From: Methylovirgula sp. 4M-Z18
GTDB lineage: Bacteria > Pseudomonadota > Alphaproteobacteria > Rhizobiales > Beijerinckiaceae
DNA: 64,000 nt
Reading direction: 5' to 3'
NCBI RefSeq assembly: GCF_037890675.1
Contig: NZ_CP149574.1
Coordinates: 4,440,874-4,504,873 of the forward strand
The notes beneath the pieces are model-generated. The model did not search any database, was not told the origin of the DNA, and saw only the letters and a list, made by a program, of their open reading frames with translations. The position numbers and the translations under genes are program-made. This document shows positions 25,626-34,234 of the stretch, piece by piece. Each line of letters starts with the position of its first letter. Positions within the stretch are counted from its first letter, which is position 1.

Positions 25626-27059
25626 TTACCGCACCAGCACGTTCCGGAACTGCCATGGATCGCTCTCGTCGATGTCCTCGGGGAAAAAGCCGGGGCGATC
25701 GGTGAGCGGTGTCCAATCGGTATAGACGCCGATCACGGGGCCGAGATAGGGCATCTGCACTTCGAGGCAGCGCTTATAATCCACCTCGTCCGCCTCGACG
25801 ATGCCGGCGTTCGGATTCTCGAGCGCCCACACCATGCCGGCGAGCACGGCCGAGGTCACCTGCATGCCCGTCGCGTTCTGATAGGGCGCGATGCGGCGGG
25901 TTTCTCCCACCGAAAGCTGCGAGCCGTACCAATAGGCGTTCTTCTCGTGACCGAACAGCAGCACGCCAAGTTCGTCGATCCCGTCGAGAATTTCCTTCTC
26001 GGTCAGGATGTGGTGGGTCTCCTGCATTTTGCCGGCCTGGCCAAACATTTCATGCAACGAAAGAACGGCATCGTTGCACGGGTGATAGGCATAATGGCAG
26101 GTCGGCCGGTAGACGGCTTTGCCGTCGGCCTCGCGCACGGTGAAATAATCGGAGATCGAGATCGCCTCGTTGTGGGTCACGAGGAAGCCGAACTGCGCCT
26201 GCGGCGTCGGCGTCCAGGAGCGCACGCGGGTGTTGGCGCCAGGCTGGTTGATGTAGATCGCCGCGCCGCAGCCCGTGGGATGGGTGCCGGCATTCTCGGG
26301 CATCCACTTTTCGTGCGTGCCCCAGCCGAGCTCGGCCGGTTGCACGCCTTCCGACAAGAAGCCTTCGACCGACCAGGTGTTGACGAAAACGCCCGGAGGC
26401 TTCGGCGTCTTGGCGCGCTGGGTGTCGCGCTCGGCGATATGAATGCCCTTCACGCCGAGGCTTTGGGCGAATTTCGCCCATTCTTCCTTGGTCGTCGGCT
26501 CGGGATCGCTGCGGCCCAGGTCCTTGGCGAGGTTGACGAGCGCCTGCTTGACGAACCACGACACCATGCCGGGATTGGCGCCGCAGCAGGAAACCGCCGT
26601 CGTGCCGCCGGGGTTCTTGCGCCGGGCGGCCAGCACGGTTTCACGCAGGGCATAGTTGGTGCGCGCCTCAGGACCCATGTTTTTGTCGAAATAGAAGCCC
26701 GGCCACGGCTCGACCACCGTATCGATGTAAAGCGCGCCGATCTCGCGGCAGAGTTCCATAATGGCGAGCGAGGACGTATCGACCGACAGGTTGACGCAGA
26801 AACCCTGGCCGTCGCCGTTGGTGAGCAGCGGCACGAGCGCCTCGCGGTAATTGTCCTTGGTGAGCGCCAGCTTCTTGAAGGCGATGCCGCGCTCGTCGAG
26901 CAATGCGCGGTCGGTATCGTCCGGGTCGATGACGATGAAGCGGGATTTGTCAAAATGGAAATGCCGCTCGATCAGCGGCAAGGTGCCTTTGCCGATGGAG
27001 CCAAAGCCGATCATCACGATCGGGCCGGAAATGGTGGCATGAACGGGCCATTGAGACAT
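25626..27059 (-). CDS. hss: Homospermidine synthase
   Basis: The 477-residue enzyme condenses two putrescines, or putrescine and spermidine, to sym-homospermidine with NAD. The cofactor motif GFGSIGKGTLPLI is near the N-terminus, and the protein has the full length of bacterial Hss, including CCGANPGMVSWFVKQAL and the EADEVDYKRCLEVQMPYLGPV end. The start is the ATG at 27059 with GGAG upstream. It lies in a minus-strand run after the PLP decarboxylase and a GNAT gene. Homospermidine is a common main polyamine of alphaproteobacteria. Confidence 0.95.
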   Translation of the reverse strand: MSQWPVHATISGPIVMIGFGSIGKGTLPLIERHFHFDKSRFIVIDPDDTDRALLDERGIAFKKLALTKDNYREALVPLLTNGDGQGFCVNLSVDTSSLAIMELCREIGALYIDTVVEPWPGFYFDKNMGPEARTNYALRETVLAARRKNPGGTTAVSCCGANPGMVSWFVKQALVNLAKDLGRSDPEPTTKEEWAKFAQSLGVKGIHIAERDTQRAKTPKPPGVFVNTWSVEGFLSEGVQPAELGWGTHEKWMPENAGTHPTGCGAAIYINQPGANTRVRSWTPTPQAQFGFLVTHNEAISISDYFTVREADGKAVYRPTCHYAYHPCNDAVLSLHEMFGQAGKMQETHHILTEKEILDGIDELGVLLFGHEKNAYWYGSQLSVGETRRIAPYQNATGMQVTSAVLAGMVWALENPNAGIVEADEVDYKRCLEVQMPYLGPVIGVYTDWTPLTDRPGFFPEDIDESDPWQFRNVLVR

Positions 27060-27255
27060 CAGGGGCAACTCCACAAGAAAACTGCGCGTTCAAAGCAAGA
27101 TGCGCGCATGGGGTCAAGACGTGTCACATAGATATTTTGTGACATCCGTGTGAAAGGGGCATTCTCGCCCCGGGGGGCTTGCCGAACGCGCAACGCCGGC
27201 CGGCTCCACGCGCGGCAACCCCGGGTGGAGCGTCGGACGTGAGCGGCACGGCAGG

Positions 27256-27876
27256 TTATGCGGCCCGGCGAGCCTTCCGGGCGGATGGGCGGCGGCGCAT
27301 GTGCAGGGCGCCGGTCGGGCGGACCTTGCCTTTCGCGCCGGCGAGCACGCCTTGTTCCAGCTCCAGGGCGAGAAAACGCGCCCGGTCCGTCGGCCCGGGC
27401 ATGTCGAGCTTGCCCGTGAGCGCCGCATCGAAGCCGAAGCGCTGGTAATAGGGGGCATCGCCCACCAGCAGAATCGCCTTGTGGCCATCGGCCTTGGCGC
27501 GCGCGATCGCCGCATCCATCAGCCGGCCGCCGATGCCATGGGCGCGATGGGCGCTATCGACCGCGAGCGGGCCGAGCAGCAAGGCCGGCACGCCGCCGGC
27601 ATCGACGTGCCACAAGCGCACCGTGCCAACCAGCGTATCGCCATGCGTGGCGACGACGGACAACCCCTGCGCGGCCAAGCGGCCTTCGCGCAGACGCTCG
27701 CTCGATTTCTCGAACCGCTGCGGACCCATGGCGGCATCGAGAAGCCGCTCGCGCGCAGCCACGTCCCGCGCGGTTTCGTCGCGCACACGGATGGGATCGG
27801 CAATGCGCGCATTGGTTTGCGGCGGCAGGAGATGCGGCGCGGCGCGCAGCGCGCGCACGTCAAACATCAAGGTCAT
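27256..27876 (-). CDS. GNAT-family N-acetyltransferase
   Basis: From the ATG at 27876, behind GGAGG, the protein has 206 residues. It shows the YhbS-like GNAT core: LLGPLAVDSAHRAHGIGGRLMDAAIARA as acetyl-CoA loop and LVGDAPYYQRFGFDAALTGKLDMPGP as C-terminal motif. The last 20 residues are Arg-rich. It lies between the PLP decarboxylase and homospermidine synthase genes, so polyamine acetylation is possible, but the YhbS-type core gives no direct support for that. Confidence 0.88.
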   Translation of the reverse strand: MTLMFDVRALRAAPHLLPPQTNARIADPIRVRDETARDVAARERLLDAAMGPQRFEKSSERLREGRLAAQGLSVVATHGDTLVGTVRLWHVDAGGVPALLLGPLAVDSAHRAHGIGGRLMDAAIARAKADGHKAILLVGDAPYYQRFGFDAALTGKLDMPGPTDRARFLALELEQGVLAGAKGKVRPTGALHMRRRPSARKARRAA

Positions 27877-27948
27877 CTTTGCCTCCATCGGGCAGGACGA
27901 TCCTCGCGCCTCGGGTGAGGCTTCAGGAACCAGGGAAAGAGCGAAAGC

Positions 27949-27975
27949 GGACGGCGACCGGAACGGTCGCGGTCC
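27949..27975 (-). terminator. Probable terminator of the decarboxylase gene
   Basis: On the minus strand GGACCGCGACC is followed by GTTCC and GGTCGCCGTCC, a stem with one mismatch, beginning five bases after the decarboxylase stop. It closely matches the hairpin at 1722-1748, so it may be a spread element used as terminator. It would limit read-through into the GNAT gene. Confidence 0.5.
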
Positions 27976-27979
27976 TTTG

Positions 27980-29122
27980 TCAGATCACGTGCGTTTCGAG
28001 CGGCGGGAAGCCGTTGAACTCGCAGGCCGAATAGGTGGTCGTATAGGCGCCCGTCCCTTCGATCAGCACTTTCGTGCCGATTTCCAGGCTGATCGGCAGG
28101 TCATACGGCGCCTTCTCGTACAGCACGTCGACCGAATCGCAGGTGGGGCCCGCGATGATGCACGGCTCCTTCGCATCGCCGTCGAACGCGGTGCGGATCG
28201 GATAGCGGATCATCTCGTCCATCGTCTCGGCGAGGCCGTTGAACTTGCCGATGTCGAGATAGACCCAGCGCATCTTGTCCTCGTCGGACTTCTTCGAGAT
28301 CAGAACGACTTCCGCCTCGATGATGCCGGCATTGCCCACCATGCCGCGGCCCGGCTCGATGATCGTCTCGGGGAGGCGGTTGCCGAAATGCTTCTTGAGC
28401 GAGCGGAAGATCGCTTCGCCGTAAGCCTTCACGGCCGGCACATTCTTGAGGTATTTGGTCGGGAAACCACCGCCCAGATTGACCATCTGCAACTGGATGC
28501 CACGCTCGGCCAGGTCCTTGAAGATCGCCGACGACGACTTCAACGCGCCGTCCCACATGCGTGGGTTGCCCTGCTGCGATCCGACATGGAACGACAGGCC
28601 ATAGGCGTTGAGGCCGAGGCGATGCGCGAGTTCGAGCACGCGCGGCGCCATTTCGGGCGCGCAGCCGAACTTGCGCGACAGCGGCCATTCGGCGCCGTCA
28701 CCGTCGCACAGAATGCGGCAGAACACTTTCGAGCCAGGGGCGGCACGGGCGACCTTCTCGACTTCGACGTCCGAATCGACCGCGAACAGGCGGATGCCGA
28801 GTTCATAGGCGCGCTTGATGTCGCGCTCCTTCTTGATCGTGTTGCCGAACGAGATGCGATCGGGGCTCGCGCCGGTCGCGAGCACCTGCTGGATTTCGAC
28901 CACCGAAGCCGTGTCGAAGCACGAGCCGAGACGGGCGAGCAGATCGAGCACCGCCGGAGCCGGATTGGCCTTCACCGCATAGAAGACGCGGGTGTCGGGC
29001 ATCGCCTTGGCGAAGGTGGTGTAATTGTCGCGGATGACTTCAAGGTCGACAACCACGCAAGGGCCGGTGTCGCGGCCTGCTTCGCGTCGGTTGCGCAAGA
29101 ATTCTTGGATACGATCAGTCAT
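27980..29122 (-). CDS. Ornithine (or lysine/ornithine) decarboxylase, group III PLP enzyme
   Basis: From the ATG at 29122, with AGGGG upstream, the protein has 380 residues. It is an alanine-racemase-fold decarboxylase: the PLP-Lys lies in FYAVKANP, followed by GSCFDTASVVEIQQVL, SFHVGSQ, NLGGGFPTKY, EPGRGMVGNAG and CDSVDVLYEK, where Cys and Asp of CDSxD complete the second subunit's active site. It makes putrescine (or cadaverine). Homospermidine synthase two genes on uses putrescine, which supports ornithine as substrate. Control is probably by the long leader upstream. Confidence 0.93.
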   Translation of the reverse strand: MTDRIQEFLRNRREAGRDTGPCVVVDLEVIRDNYTTFAKAMPDTRVFYAVKANPAPAVLDLLARLGSCFDTASVVEIQQVLATGASPDRISFGNTIKKERDIKRAYELGIRLFAVDSDVEVEKVARAAPGSKVFCRILCDGDGAEWPLSRKFGCAPEMAPRVLELAHRLGLNAYGLSFHVGSQQGNPRMWDGALKSSSAIFKDLAERGIQLQMVNLGGGFPTKYLKNVPAVKAYGEAIFRSLKKHFGNRLPETIIEPGRGMVGNAGIIEAEVVLISKKSDEDKMRWVYLDIGKFNGLAETMDEMIRYPIRTAFDGDAKEPCIIAGPTCDSVDVLYEKAPYDLPISLEIGTKVLIEGTGAYTTTYSACEFNGFPPLETHVI

Positions 29123-29400
29123 GGCGGCATCCCCTAAATCAGGGCCGCAGGTTTCGCCTGCGGGAGGTGCTCCGTGTTTTAAATACGGAAGCGATTGACT
29201 CTTCGTATGCAGCAGCACACCACCACGCGATGGAGACGCGATGGAGCAAATGACACATACGTGACCGATGTTGCCATCGGTCGATGCTGCGCCGTTGGAT
29301 ACGCATACAGACGGACAAGCGGAGAGCGAGCCGTCGGTGTCGTAGCCATCGTTTGGAAAGGGAGAATCCCTCACCGCACGCCCGGCAAGAAAGACAAGCC
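29123..29400 (-). ncRNA. Structured 5' leader of the decarboxylase gene (speF-leader candidate)
   Basis: The 582 bp between the decarboxylase and the DUF3224 gene hold no convincing gene. Read on the minus strand, the leader shows three hairpins: GACCGATG-GCAA-CATCGGTC (29263-29282, 8 bp with a GNRA loop), TCCGT..ACGGA (29171-29189) and CCGCAGG-CGAAA-CCTGCGG (29145-29163, 27 bases before the start). Alphaproteobacterial ornithine decarboxylase genes are known to carry the speF RNA motif in this place. Identity with that family is inferred from position and structure, not from an alignment. The outer limit is approximate. The rest, 29401-29704, is GC-rich with small inverted repeats and no clear feature. 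Confidence 0.5.
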
Positions 29401-29704
29401 TCTTCGGTTACCGCGCTTTGGAGGCGCAATAGAGACCAAAAAAGCCCGGTCCGTCGTTGCTTTAAGTCGCGTCCCCCGTTTGGCGGGGTTCGCCGGTTCG
29501 CCTCCGGCTGCCGGTTTTGATCTGGCGGTTAACCGGCCTCTTGTCCGGATCCCCGCCAACCGACACACGACCACAGGCACGTGCGAAATTGGGCAAGGCG
29601 ATAGATACGCATTTTTCCAAAGCCTTCAAGGATTTTTTTGCCGACTTCGGGTACGCGGCGCATTTTTTATCGCGGGGCGGTAAAATCCCGCCGCAAAGCG
29701 GGCA

Positions 29705-30124
29705 TCACGATGCGTTTTCGGCGGATTCGGGCAGCATATATTCGAAAGTATAGGCGTGCTGGCCCTCGGTGATCGTGATCTTGAGGCTGCCGGAGAGGCC
29801 GGAAAGATCGCCCGTGCCTGAGTCGGGAACGACCACGATCGATTGCGCCGGCGTGCCGCGAATCATGGTCGCGCTGTGCTGCAGCACGAATGCGCCGGCG
29901 CGGCCTCGCAAGGTGCCCGTGACCGTTTCCATCGCCACATAGCCGGCCGAACCGTCGATGGCGCTGCGAAACGCCAGCATTTCTCCCTTGCTCACCGCCG
30001 CCAGATCGCCGTGATAGCTCTTGTCGAGCGACATGCGGTTCATGCCGGACGTCTCGGCGACCGCGCTGAGCGGCTCGGGACGAAGCGTAACGTCGAATTG
30101 GCCGGAGGCCTGGCTGTGCGACAT
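29705..30124 (-). CDS. DUF3224-family protein
   Basis: The 139-residue protein looks like a small beta-barrel of the DUF3224 type (allene-oxide-cyclase-like). Points of the pattern are ASGQFDVTLRPEPLS, LDKSYHGDLAAVSKGEM, GYVAMETVTGTLRGRAGAFVLQHS and the C-terminal GDLSGLSGSLKITI..HAYTFEYMLP. No signal peptide is present. Function is unknown. It is divergent from opgG with 168 bp between. Confidence 0.8.
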   Translation of the reverse strand: MSHSQASGQFDVTLRPEPLSAVAETSGMNRMSLDKSYHGDLAAVSKGEMLAFRSAIDGSAGYVAMETVTGTLRGRAGAFVLQHSATMIRGTPAQSIVVVPDSGTGDLSGLSGSLKITITEGQHAYTFEYMLPESAENAS

Positions 30125-30292
30125 GTCGAACCCTCTTCGTCTCGTGCGATGGCGGTGCCGGCCTCCATAACATTTGCGTGAGCCACGCTCAACCGCGGCC
30201 CATCATAGCACCCGGGACCATTTGTCGGGTTGCTCTTGCCGCCGTTCCGCATTAGGCAACCGGGACTTCTTTTCTTCAGGTTATCAGGTTCG

Positions 30293-31909
30293 ATGGTACA
30301 AACGACCCTTACCCGCCGCAGTCTCGTTTCCCTCCTTGGCGCAGCCACCGCCTTCCAGATTTTGCCTGCAGCGGCACAGACGCCTGCAGCGGCCGGCCAA
30401 AACGGCCAGATTCCGGGCATGCCGGCCAAATTCGGCTATGACGATGTGGTGAAGCGCGCGCAGGACCTCTCGTCCGCCCCCTTCGACGCGACGATCCCGC
30501 CCCTGCCGCCGGCCCTGGAGAAACTCGATTTCGACGCCTGGCGTGACATCCGCTTCCGGCCCGAAAAGGCGCTGCTCGCCGGCAGCGGCGGCCAATTCCA
30601 GGTGCAGACGTTCCACCTCGGCCATCTTTATAAGCGGCCGGTCACGATCAACACGATCCGCGACGGCATCGTGACGCCGATCCCTTATTCCGCGTCCCTG
30701 TTCGATTACGGCAAGACGAAATTCGACAAGCCGCTGCCGGTGAATCTCGGCTTTGCCGGTTTCCGGGTCCATTATCCGCTCAACATGCCGAAAGTATGGG
30801 ATGAGCTGATCTCGTTCCTTGGCGCAAGCTATTTCCGCTTCCTTGGCCGCGACCAGCAATATGGCCTCTCGGCGCGAGGCCTTGGCATCGGCACAGGGCT
30901 GCTCGACGGCCATGAGGAATTTCCGTTCTTCCGCGAATTCTGGTTCGACACGCCGGAGGCCAATGCCGACCGGCTGACCCTCTATGCCCTGCTCGACAGT
31001 CCCTCGACCACGGGCGCCTACCGCTTCGACGTCTATCCGAGCAACGAGACGGCCGTCGACATCAATGTGACCCTGTTTCCGCGCAAGCAGATTGTGAATA
31101 TTGGCCTTGCGCCGCTGACGTCGATGTTCTTCGTTGGCGAGAACGACCGGCATCTAAACGACCGCAACCGTTACGACGATTATCGCGAGGAACTGCACGA
31201 TTCAGATGGCCTGCTTATTCATTCGAGCACGGGCGAGTGGATCTGGCGGCCGCTGCAGAATCCGCAGATTCAGCAGGTCTCCTATTTCGATGCCAACAAT
31301 GTGCGCGGCTTCGGACTGATGCAGCGCGACCGCTCCTTCAACACCTATCAGGACCTCGAACTCGCCTATCAGTCGCGGCCGTCCTATTGGATCGAGCCGC
31401 ATGGCGATTGGGGCGACGGCCGGGTCGAACTCGTCGAACTCTCCACCAACAGCGAGACCGCCGACAATATTATCGCCTCCTGGATTCCGAATGCGCCGGT
31501 CGAGCCGGGCAAGGCGCTGACCTACAGCTACAAGATCACCGCCATGCTCGACGACAAGCGCATGGTACCTGGCGGCCATACCGAGCACACATTCACCGCG
31601 CCGGCGCGCGCGCTCGGCTCGAAAGATCCGCCGACGCCGGGCTCACGCCGCTTCCTGATCGATTTTGCCGGCGGCGATCTCGACTATTTCTCGAAGACGC
31701 CGGAGATGGTCGAGTTGGTCCCAAGCACGACCAATGGCACCGTGACGGGCTCGTTCCTGGTGAGCAACCCGCAGATCAACGGTCTGCGCGCCGCCTTCGA
31801 CATCGACCTGCCGGTCGGCGAAACGACCGTCGTGCGCGCCTTCCTGCGCAGCGGCAACCGCGCGCTGACCGAAACCTGGACGTATCGCTGGACGGTGGAT
31901 CAGCTGTAA
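30293..31909 (+). CDS. opgG: Periplasmic glucan biosynthesis protein OpgG/MdoG
   Basis: From the ATG at 30293 the protein has 538 residues. The N-terminus LTRRSLVSLLGAATAFQILPAAAQ is an export signal with an RR pair, perhaps Tat. Family features include FHLGHLYKRPVTI, SYFRFLGRDQQYGLSARGL, the LLDSPSTTGAYRFDVYPSNET stretch and a full C-terminal domain ending in ALTETWTYRW. It acts on beta-glucan backbones in the periplasm. It is the second family member after the one at 13134-14720. An opgH glucosyltransferase is not in the window. Confidence 0.9.
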   Translation: MVQTTLTRRSLVSLLGAATAFQILPAAAQTPAAAGQNGQIPGMPAKFGYDDVVKRAQDLSSAPFDATIPPLPPALEKLDFDAWRDIRFRPEKALLAGSGGQFQVQTFHLGHLYKRPVTINTIRDGIVTPIPYSASLFDYGKTKFDKPLPVNLGFAGFRVHYPLNMPKVWDELISFLGASYFRFLGRDQQYGLSARGLGIGTGLLDGHEEFPFFREFWFDTPEANADRLTLYALLDSPSTTGAYRFDVYPSNETAVDINVTLFPRKQIVNIGLAPLTSMFFVGENDRHLNDRNRYDDYREELHDSDGLLIHSSTGEWIWRPLQNPQIQQVSYFDANNVRGFGLMQRDRSFNTYQDLELAYQSRPSYWIEPHGDWGDGRVELVELSTNSETADNIIASWIPNAPVEPGKALTYSYKITAMLDDKRMVPGGHTEHTFTAPARALGSKDPPTPGSRRFLIDFAGGDLDYFSKTPEMVELVPSTTNGTVTGSFLVSNPQINGLRAAFDIDLPVGETTVVRAFLRSGNRALTETWTYRWTVDQL

Positions 31910-31939
31910 GGAGACGCCGCTGCCGCATCCGGCCCGTCG

Positions 31940-32926
31940 TCACTCGGCCAGAAGCGGGTTGCGAGGCGTCGATCCGGCGTTCGCCAAACGCTCCTGCTTG
32001 GCCAACAGCGCGATGGCCAAGCAAACGCCGACGACTTGTAACAGTGCGCCGCTGGCCTCCATTGGCGTCGGCCAGCGCATCGCATAGACGAACCCATAAG
32101 CCAAGCCGAAGACCGTTTCCGCGACGATCAATTGCGATGCTAGGACGAGCGGCAAGCGGCGCGAGGCCTCGGCCCAGCAATAGGCCGCCAGCCAGGACGC
32201 GGCGACCCCCATGATCAGCGCCCATGACCAAAACCGGACGGACGTATCGGGCGCGAAATGCTGCGCGGTGACGAAGGAGGAGACTGGCAGCAAGGTCAAG
32301 CTGCCGAGCCCCGCGCCGATGCCCTGCACACAGGTCCATGACAGCACACTCGGGCTTTGCCGCCGGCGCAGTGCCGACGCATTGACCTGGCCGTAAACGA
32401 TCCAGATGAGGAGAGATGCGGCGGCGCAGAGAATGCCCAGCCACCTCTCGCCACGCCCTGCCGGCGGCGCAGTCCAAAGCGCCGACAGATTGACGATCAA
32501 CAGGCCCGTAAGAATCATCGCAAGCGGCACGGACAGCCGGCGCCACGGTAGTTTCCGCTCCTGCAGATTCGCGATCGCGGCGAGCGTGACCGGCATCAGG
32601 CCGATGATCAGCGGCGGAATCGCCGCGCCGGCGAAGCGCACGGCGAAGGCCGCGCTGACGAAATATCCGACGTAGCAGAGACCGCCGAGTAGCAGCGCAG
32701 TGACCAATCGCGGCAAGGTCCAGGGGCCTTGCCGGAACGGGCGGAATGCGAGCAGCAGCAGCGACAGCGCGCCAAAAATGCCGTAGCGCGCGATGGTGAG
32801 ATCCCACGGCGTGTAGGGCGCGACAATGAGCGGCGCGACGAAGGTCAGTCCCCATAGCGCGCAAGTGAGGAGGCCGGCAAGGATTCCGATCGGCATGATG
32901 AACTCGCTGCTGAATGCCCTCATCAT
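31940..32926 (-). CDS. EamA-family transporter (DMT superfamily)
   Basis: The 328-residue protein has about ten membrane segments in two EamA halves, starting PIGILAGLLTCALWGLTFVAPLIV. Such proteins export amino acids or other metabolites. The start may be the ATG at 32926 or, 30 bp further in, the ATG at 32896 where the family usually begins; neither has a strong ribosome site. It diverges from an Lrp-type gene, a typical pairing for an amino acid exporter and its regulator. Confidence 0.88.
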   Translation of the reverse strand: MMRAFSSEFIMPIGILAGLLTCALWGLTFVAPLIVAPYTPWDLTIARYGIFGALSLLLLAFRPFRQGPWTLPRLVTALLLGGLCYVGYFVSAAFAVRFAGAAIPPLIIGLMPVTLAAIANLQERKLPWRRLSVPLAMILTGLLIVNLSALWTAPPAGRGERWLGILCAAASLLIWIVYGQVNASALRRRQSPSVLSWTCVQGIGAGLGSLTLLPVSSFVTAQHFAPDTSVRFWSWALIMGVAASWLAAYCWAEASRRLPLVLASQLIVAETVFGLAYGFVYAMRWPTPMEASGALLQVVGVCLAIALLAKQERLANAGSTPRNPLLAE

Positions 32927-32985
32927 CGCGCGCAGATCGTGCGTTTTACATAGCGATATTAAGGAAAACGTGCCAAGGTCTCTGC

Positions 32986-33468
32986 ATGTCGAAGGCTAGA
33001 TCGTCAAAGAACCTGCAATTTGATGCCGCGTCGCTGGACGAGGTCGATTGCAAGCTCATTGCCCTGCTCGATGAAAATGCCCGGCTGCCGGTGAGCGATC
33101 TTGCCCGCCTTGTCGGCATGTCGGCACCAAGCGTCTCGGATCGGCTGCGGCGGCTGGAAAATGCCCAGGTTATTCGCGCCTACACGCTTGATCTCGATCC
33201 GCGCGCGCTTGGCTACCAAATTTCGGCGCTGGTGCGGATCCGCCCCCTGCCCGGCAAACTGCATCTCGTCGGAAAGCTGATTCAGGAAACCCCGCAATTC
33301 ATCGCCTGCGATAAGATCACCGGCGACGACCCCTTTCTTGCCCGGCTCGTGGTGCGCTCGATCGAGGAAATGGACGACGTGTTGGAGGGGCTCTCCGATC
33401 ACGCCGTAACCAGCACCGCGGTGATCAAATCCGCCTCGGTCAAACCGCGCCTGCCGCCGCTGCGATAG
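32986..33468 (+). CDS. Lrp/AsnC-family transcriptional regulator
   Basis: From the ATG at 32986, with AAGG upstream, the protein has 160 residues. It contains the AsnC helix-turn-helix (LDEVDCKLIALLDENARLPVSDLARLVGMSAPSVSDRLRRLE) and the C-terminal RAM ligand-sensing domain with GDDPFLARLVVRS. It is divergent from the EamA exporter and probably responds to an amino acid to control it. Its TAG stop coincides with the TAGAGC end of a dispersed repeat fragment. Confidence 0.9.
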   Translation: MSKARSSKNLQFDAASLDEVDCKLIALLDENARLPVSDLARLVGMSAPSVSDRLRRLENAQVIRAYTLDLDPRALGYQISALVRIRPLPGKLHLVGKLIQETPQFIACDKITGDDPFLARLVVRSIEEMDDVLEGLSDHAVTSTAVIKSASVKPRLPPLR

Positions 33469-33489
33469 AGCATTTTCCAGAAAAGTTGA
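33466..33489. repeat. Fragment of TAGAGCATTTTCCAG repeat
   Basis: TAGAGCATTTTCCAG followed by AAAAGTTGA matches, with about two differences, one end of the 125 bp element at 62187-62311. Only this end is present. It supplies the stop codon of the Lrp gene. The type is a common Rhizobiales intergenic repeat. Confidence 0.6.
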
Positions 33490-33523
33490 CATGGCGGCCC
33501 GCCTCCCTTATTTGCTTGCAAAA

Positions 33524-33549
33524 TAAATAACTGACTGGTAAGTTATTTA
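33524..33549. promoter_or_regulatory. Palindromic operator at the TetR-efflux operon start
   Basis: TAAATAACT and AGTTATTTA are perfect 9 bp arms around an 8-base centre (gACtgGTa) that is itself half symmetric. The site ends one base before the ATG of the TetR gene. This is the usual geometry for autoregulation, the regulator blocking transcription or translation of its own operon. Confidence 0.75.
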
Positions 33550-33550
33550 C

Positions 33551-34234
33551 ATGAGTGAAAAGCTATCGCCAACTGAGCCGCAGTGGCGGCGGCGTAAGGC
33601 GGACCGGCCGGGTGAAATCACCGAGGCCGCGCTGGCCTGTTTTGTGGAGCGCGGGTTTGCCGCGACGCGGCTCGAAGATGTCGCCAAACGCGCGGGCGTC
33701 ACCAAAGGGACGCTCTATCTGTACTTTCCGAACAAGGCCGAGCTGTTCAAGGCCGTTGTCCGCGAAACGATTTTGCCGAACATCACCCGGGCCGAAGCAC
33801 TCGTCGAAAGCTCTTCGGCGCCCGCGCGCAAAGTTCTCGCACTGCTCTTGACCGAATGGTCCAAGGGCATCATGACGCCGGCCAGTTCGATTCCCAAGAT
33901 CGTGCTGGCAGAGGCGGGAAACTTTCCCGAAATCACCCGCTTCTATTTCGACGAAGTCATCAACCGCGGCCGGCAGCAGTTTCGGCGTGTGCTGCAGTCG
34001 GGCATGCAGAGCGGCGAATTCCGGACGATGGACGTTGAGCGGACCATCGATTGCATCGTCGGACCAATGCTGCTCACCATGCTGTGGCAACATTCGTTCT
34101 ATCCGGTCACCGGTCAGGCGATCGACGCCAATGCATTGTGCCGCACCCTTCTCGATATTCTCGCGCACGGACTCGCACCGGGTGAGCCGATGCCGCAGAG
34201 CCTTGATCAGCCCGAAGTTGGAGCCGCAAAATGA
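33551..34234 (+). CDS. TetR/AcrR-family repressor of the EmrAB operon
   Basis: The 227-residue protein has the TetR helix-turn-helix at about residues 22-65 (ITEAALACFVERGF..TRLEDVAKRAGVTKGTLYLYFPNKAELF) and an AcrR-like ligand domain. It is the first gene of an operon with an EmrA-type and an EmrB-type gene; its stop overlaps the next start by four bases (ATGA). A 26 bp palindrome directly upstream is its probable operator. The inducer is probably a toxic compound exported by the pump. Confidence 0.9.
   Translation: MSEKLSPTEPQWRRRKADRPGEITEAALACFVERGFAATRLEDVAKRAGVTKGTLYLYFPNKAELFKAVVRETILPNITRAEALVESSSAPARKVLALLLTEWSKGIMTPASSIPKIVLAEAGNFPEITRFYFDEVINRGRQQFRRVLQSGMQSGEFRTMDVERTIDCIVGPMLLTMLWQHSFYPVTGQAIDANALCRTLLDILAHGLAPGEPMPQSLDQPEVGAAK

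Noticed and set aside
29195-29683. Open frames in the long gap before the DUF3224 gene
   Set aside because: They lack ribosome sites and recognisable motifs and overlap the structured leader.
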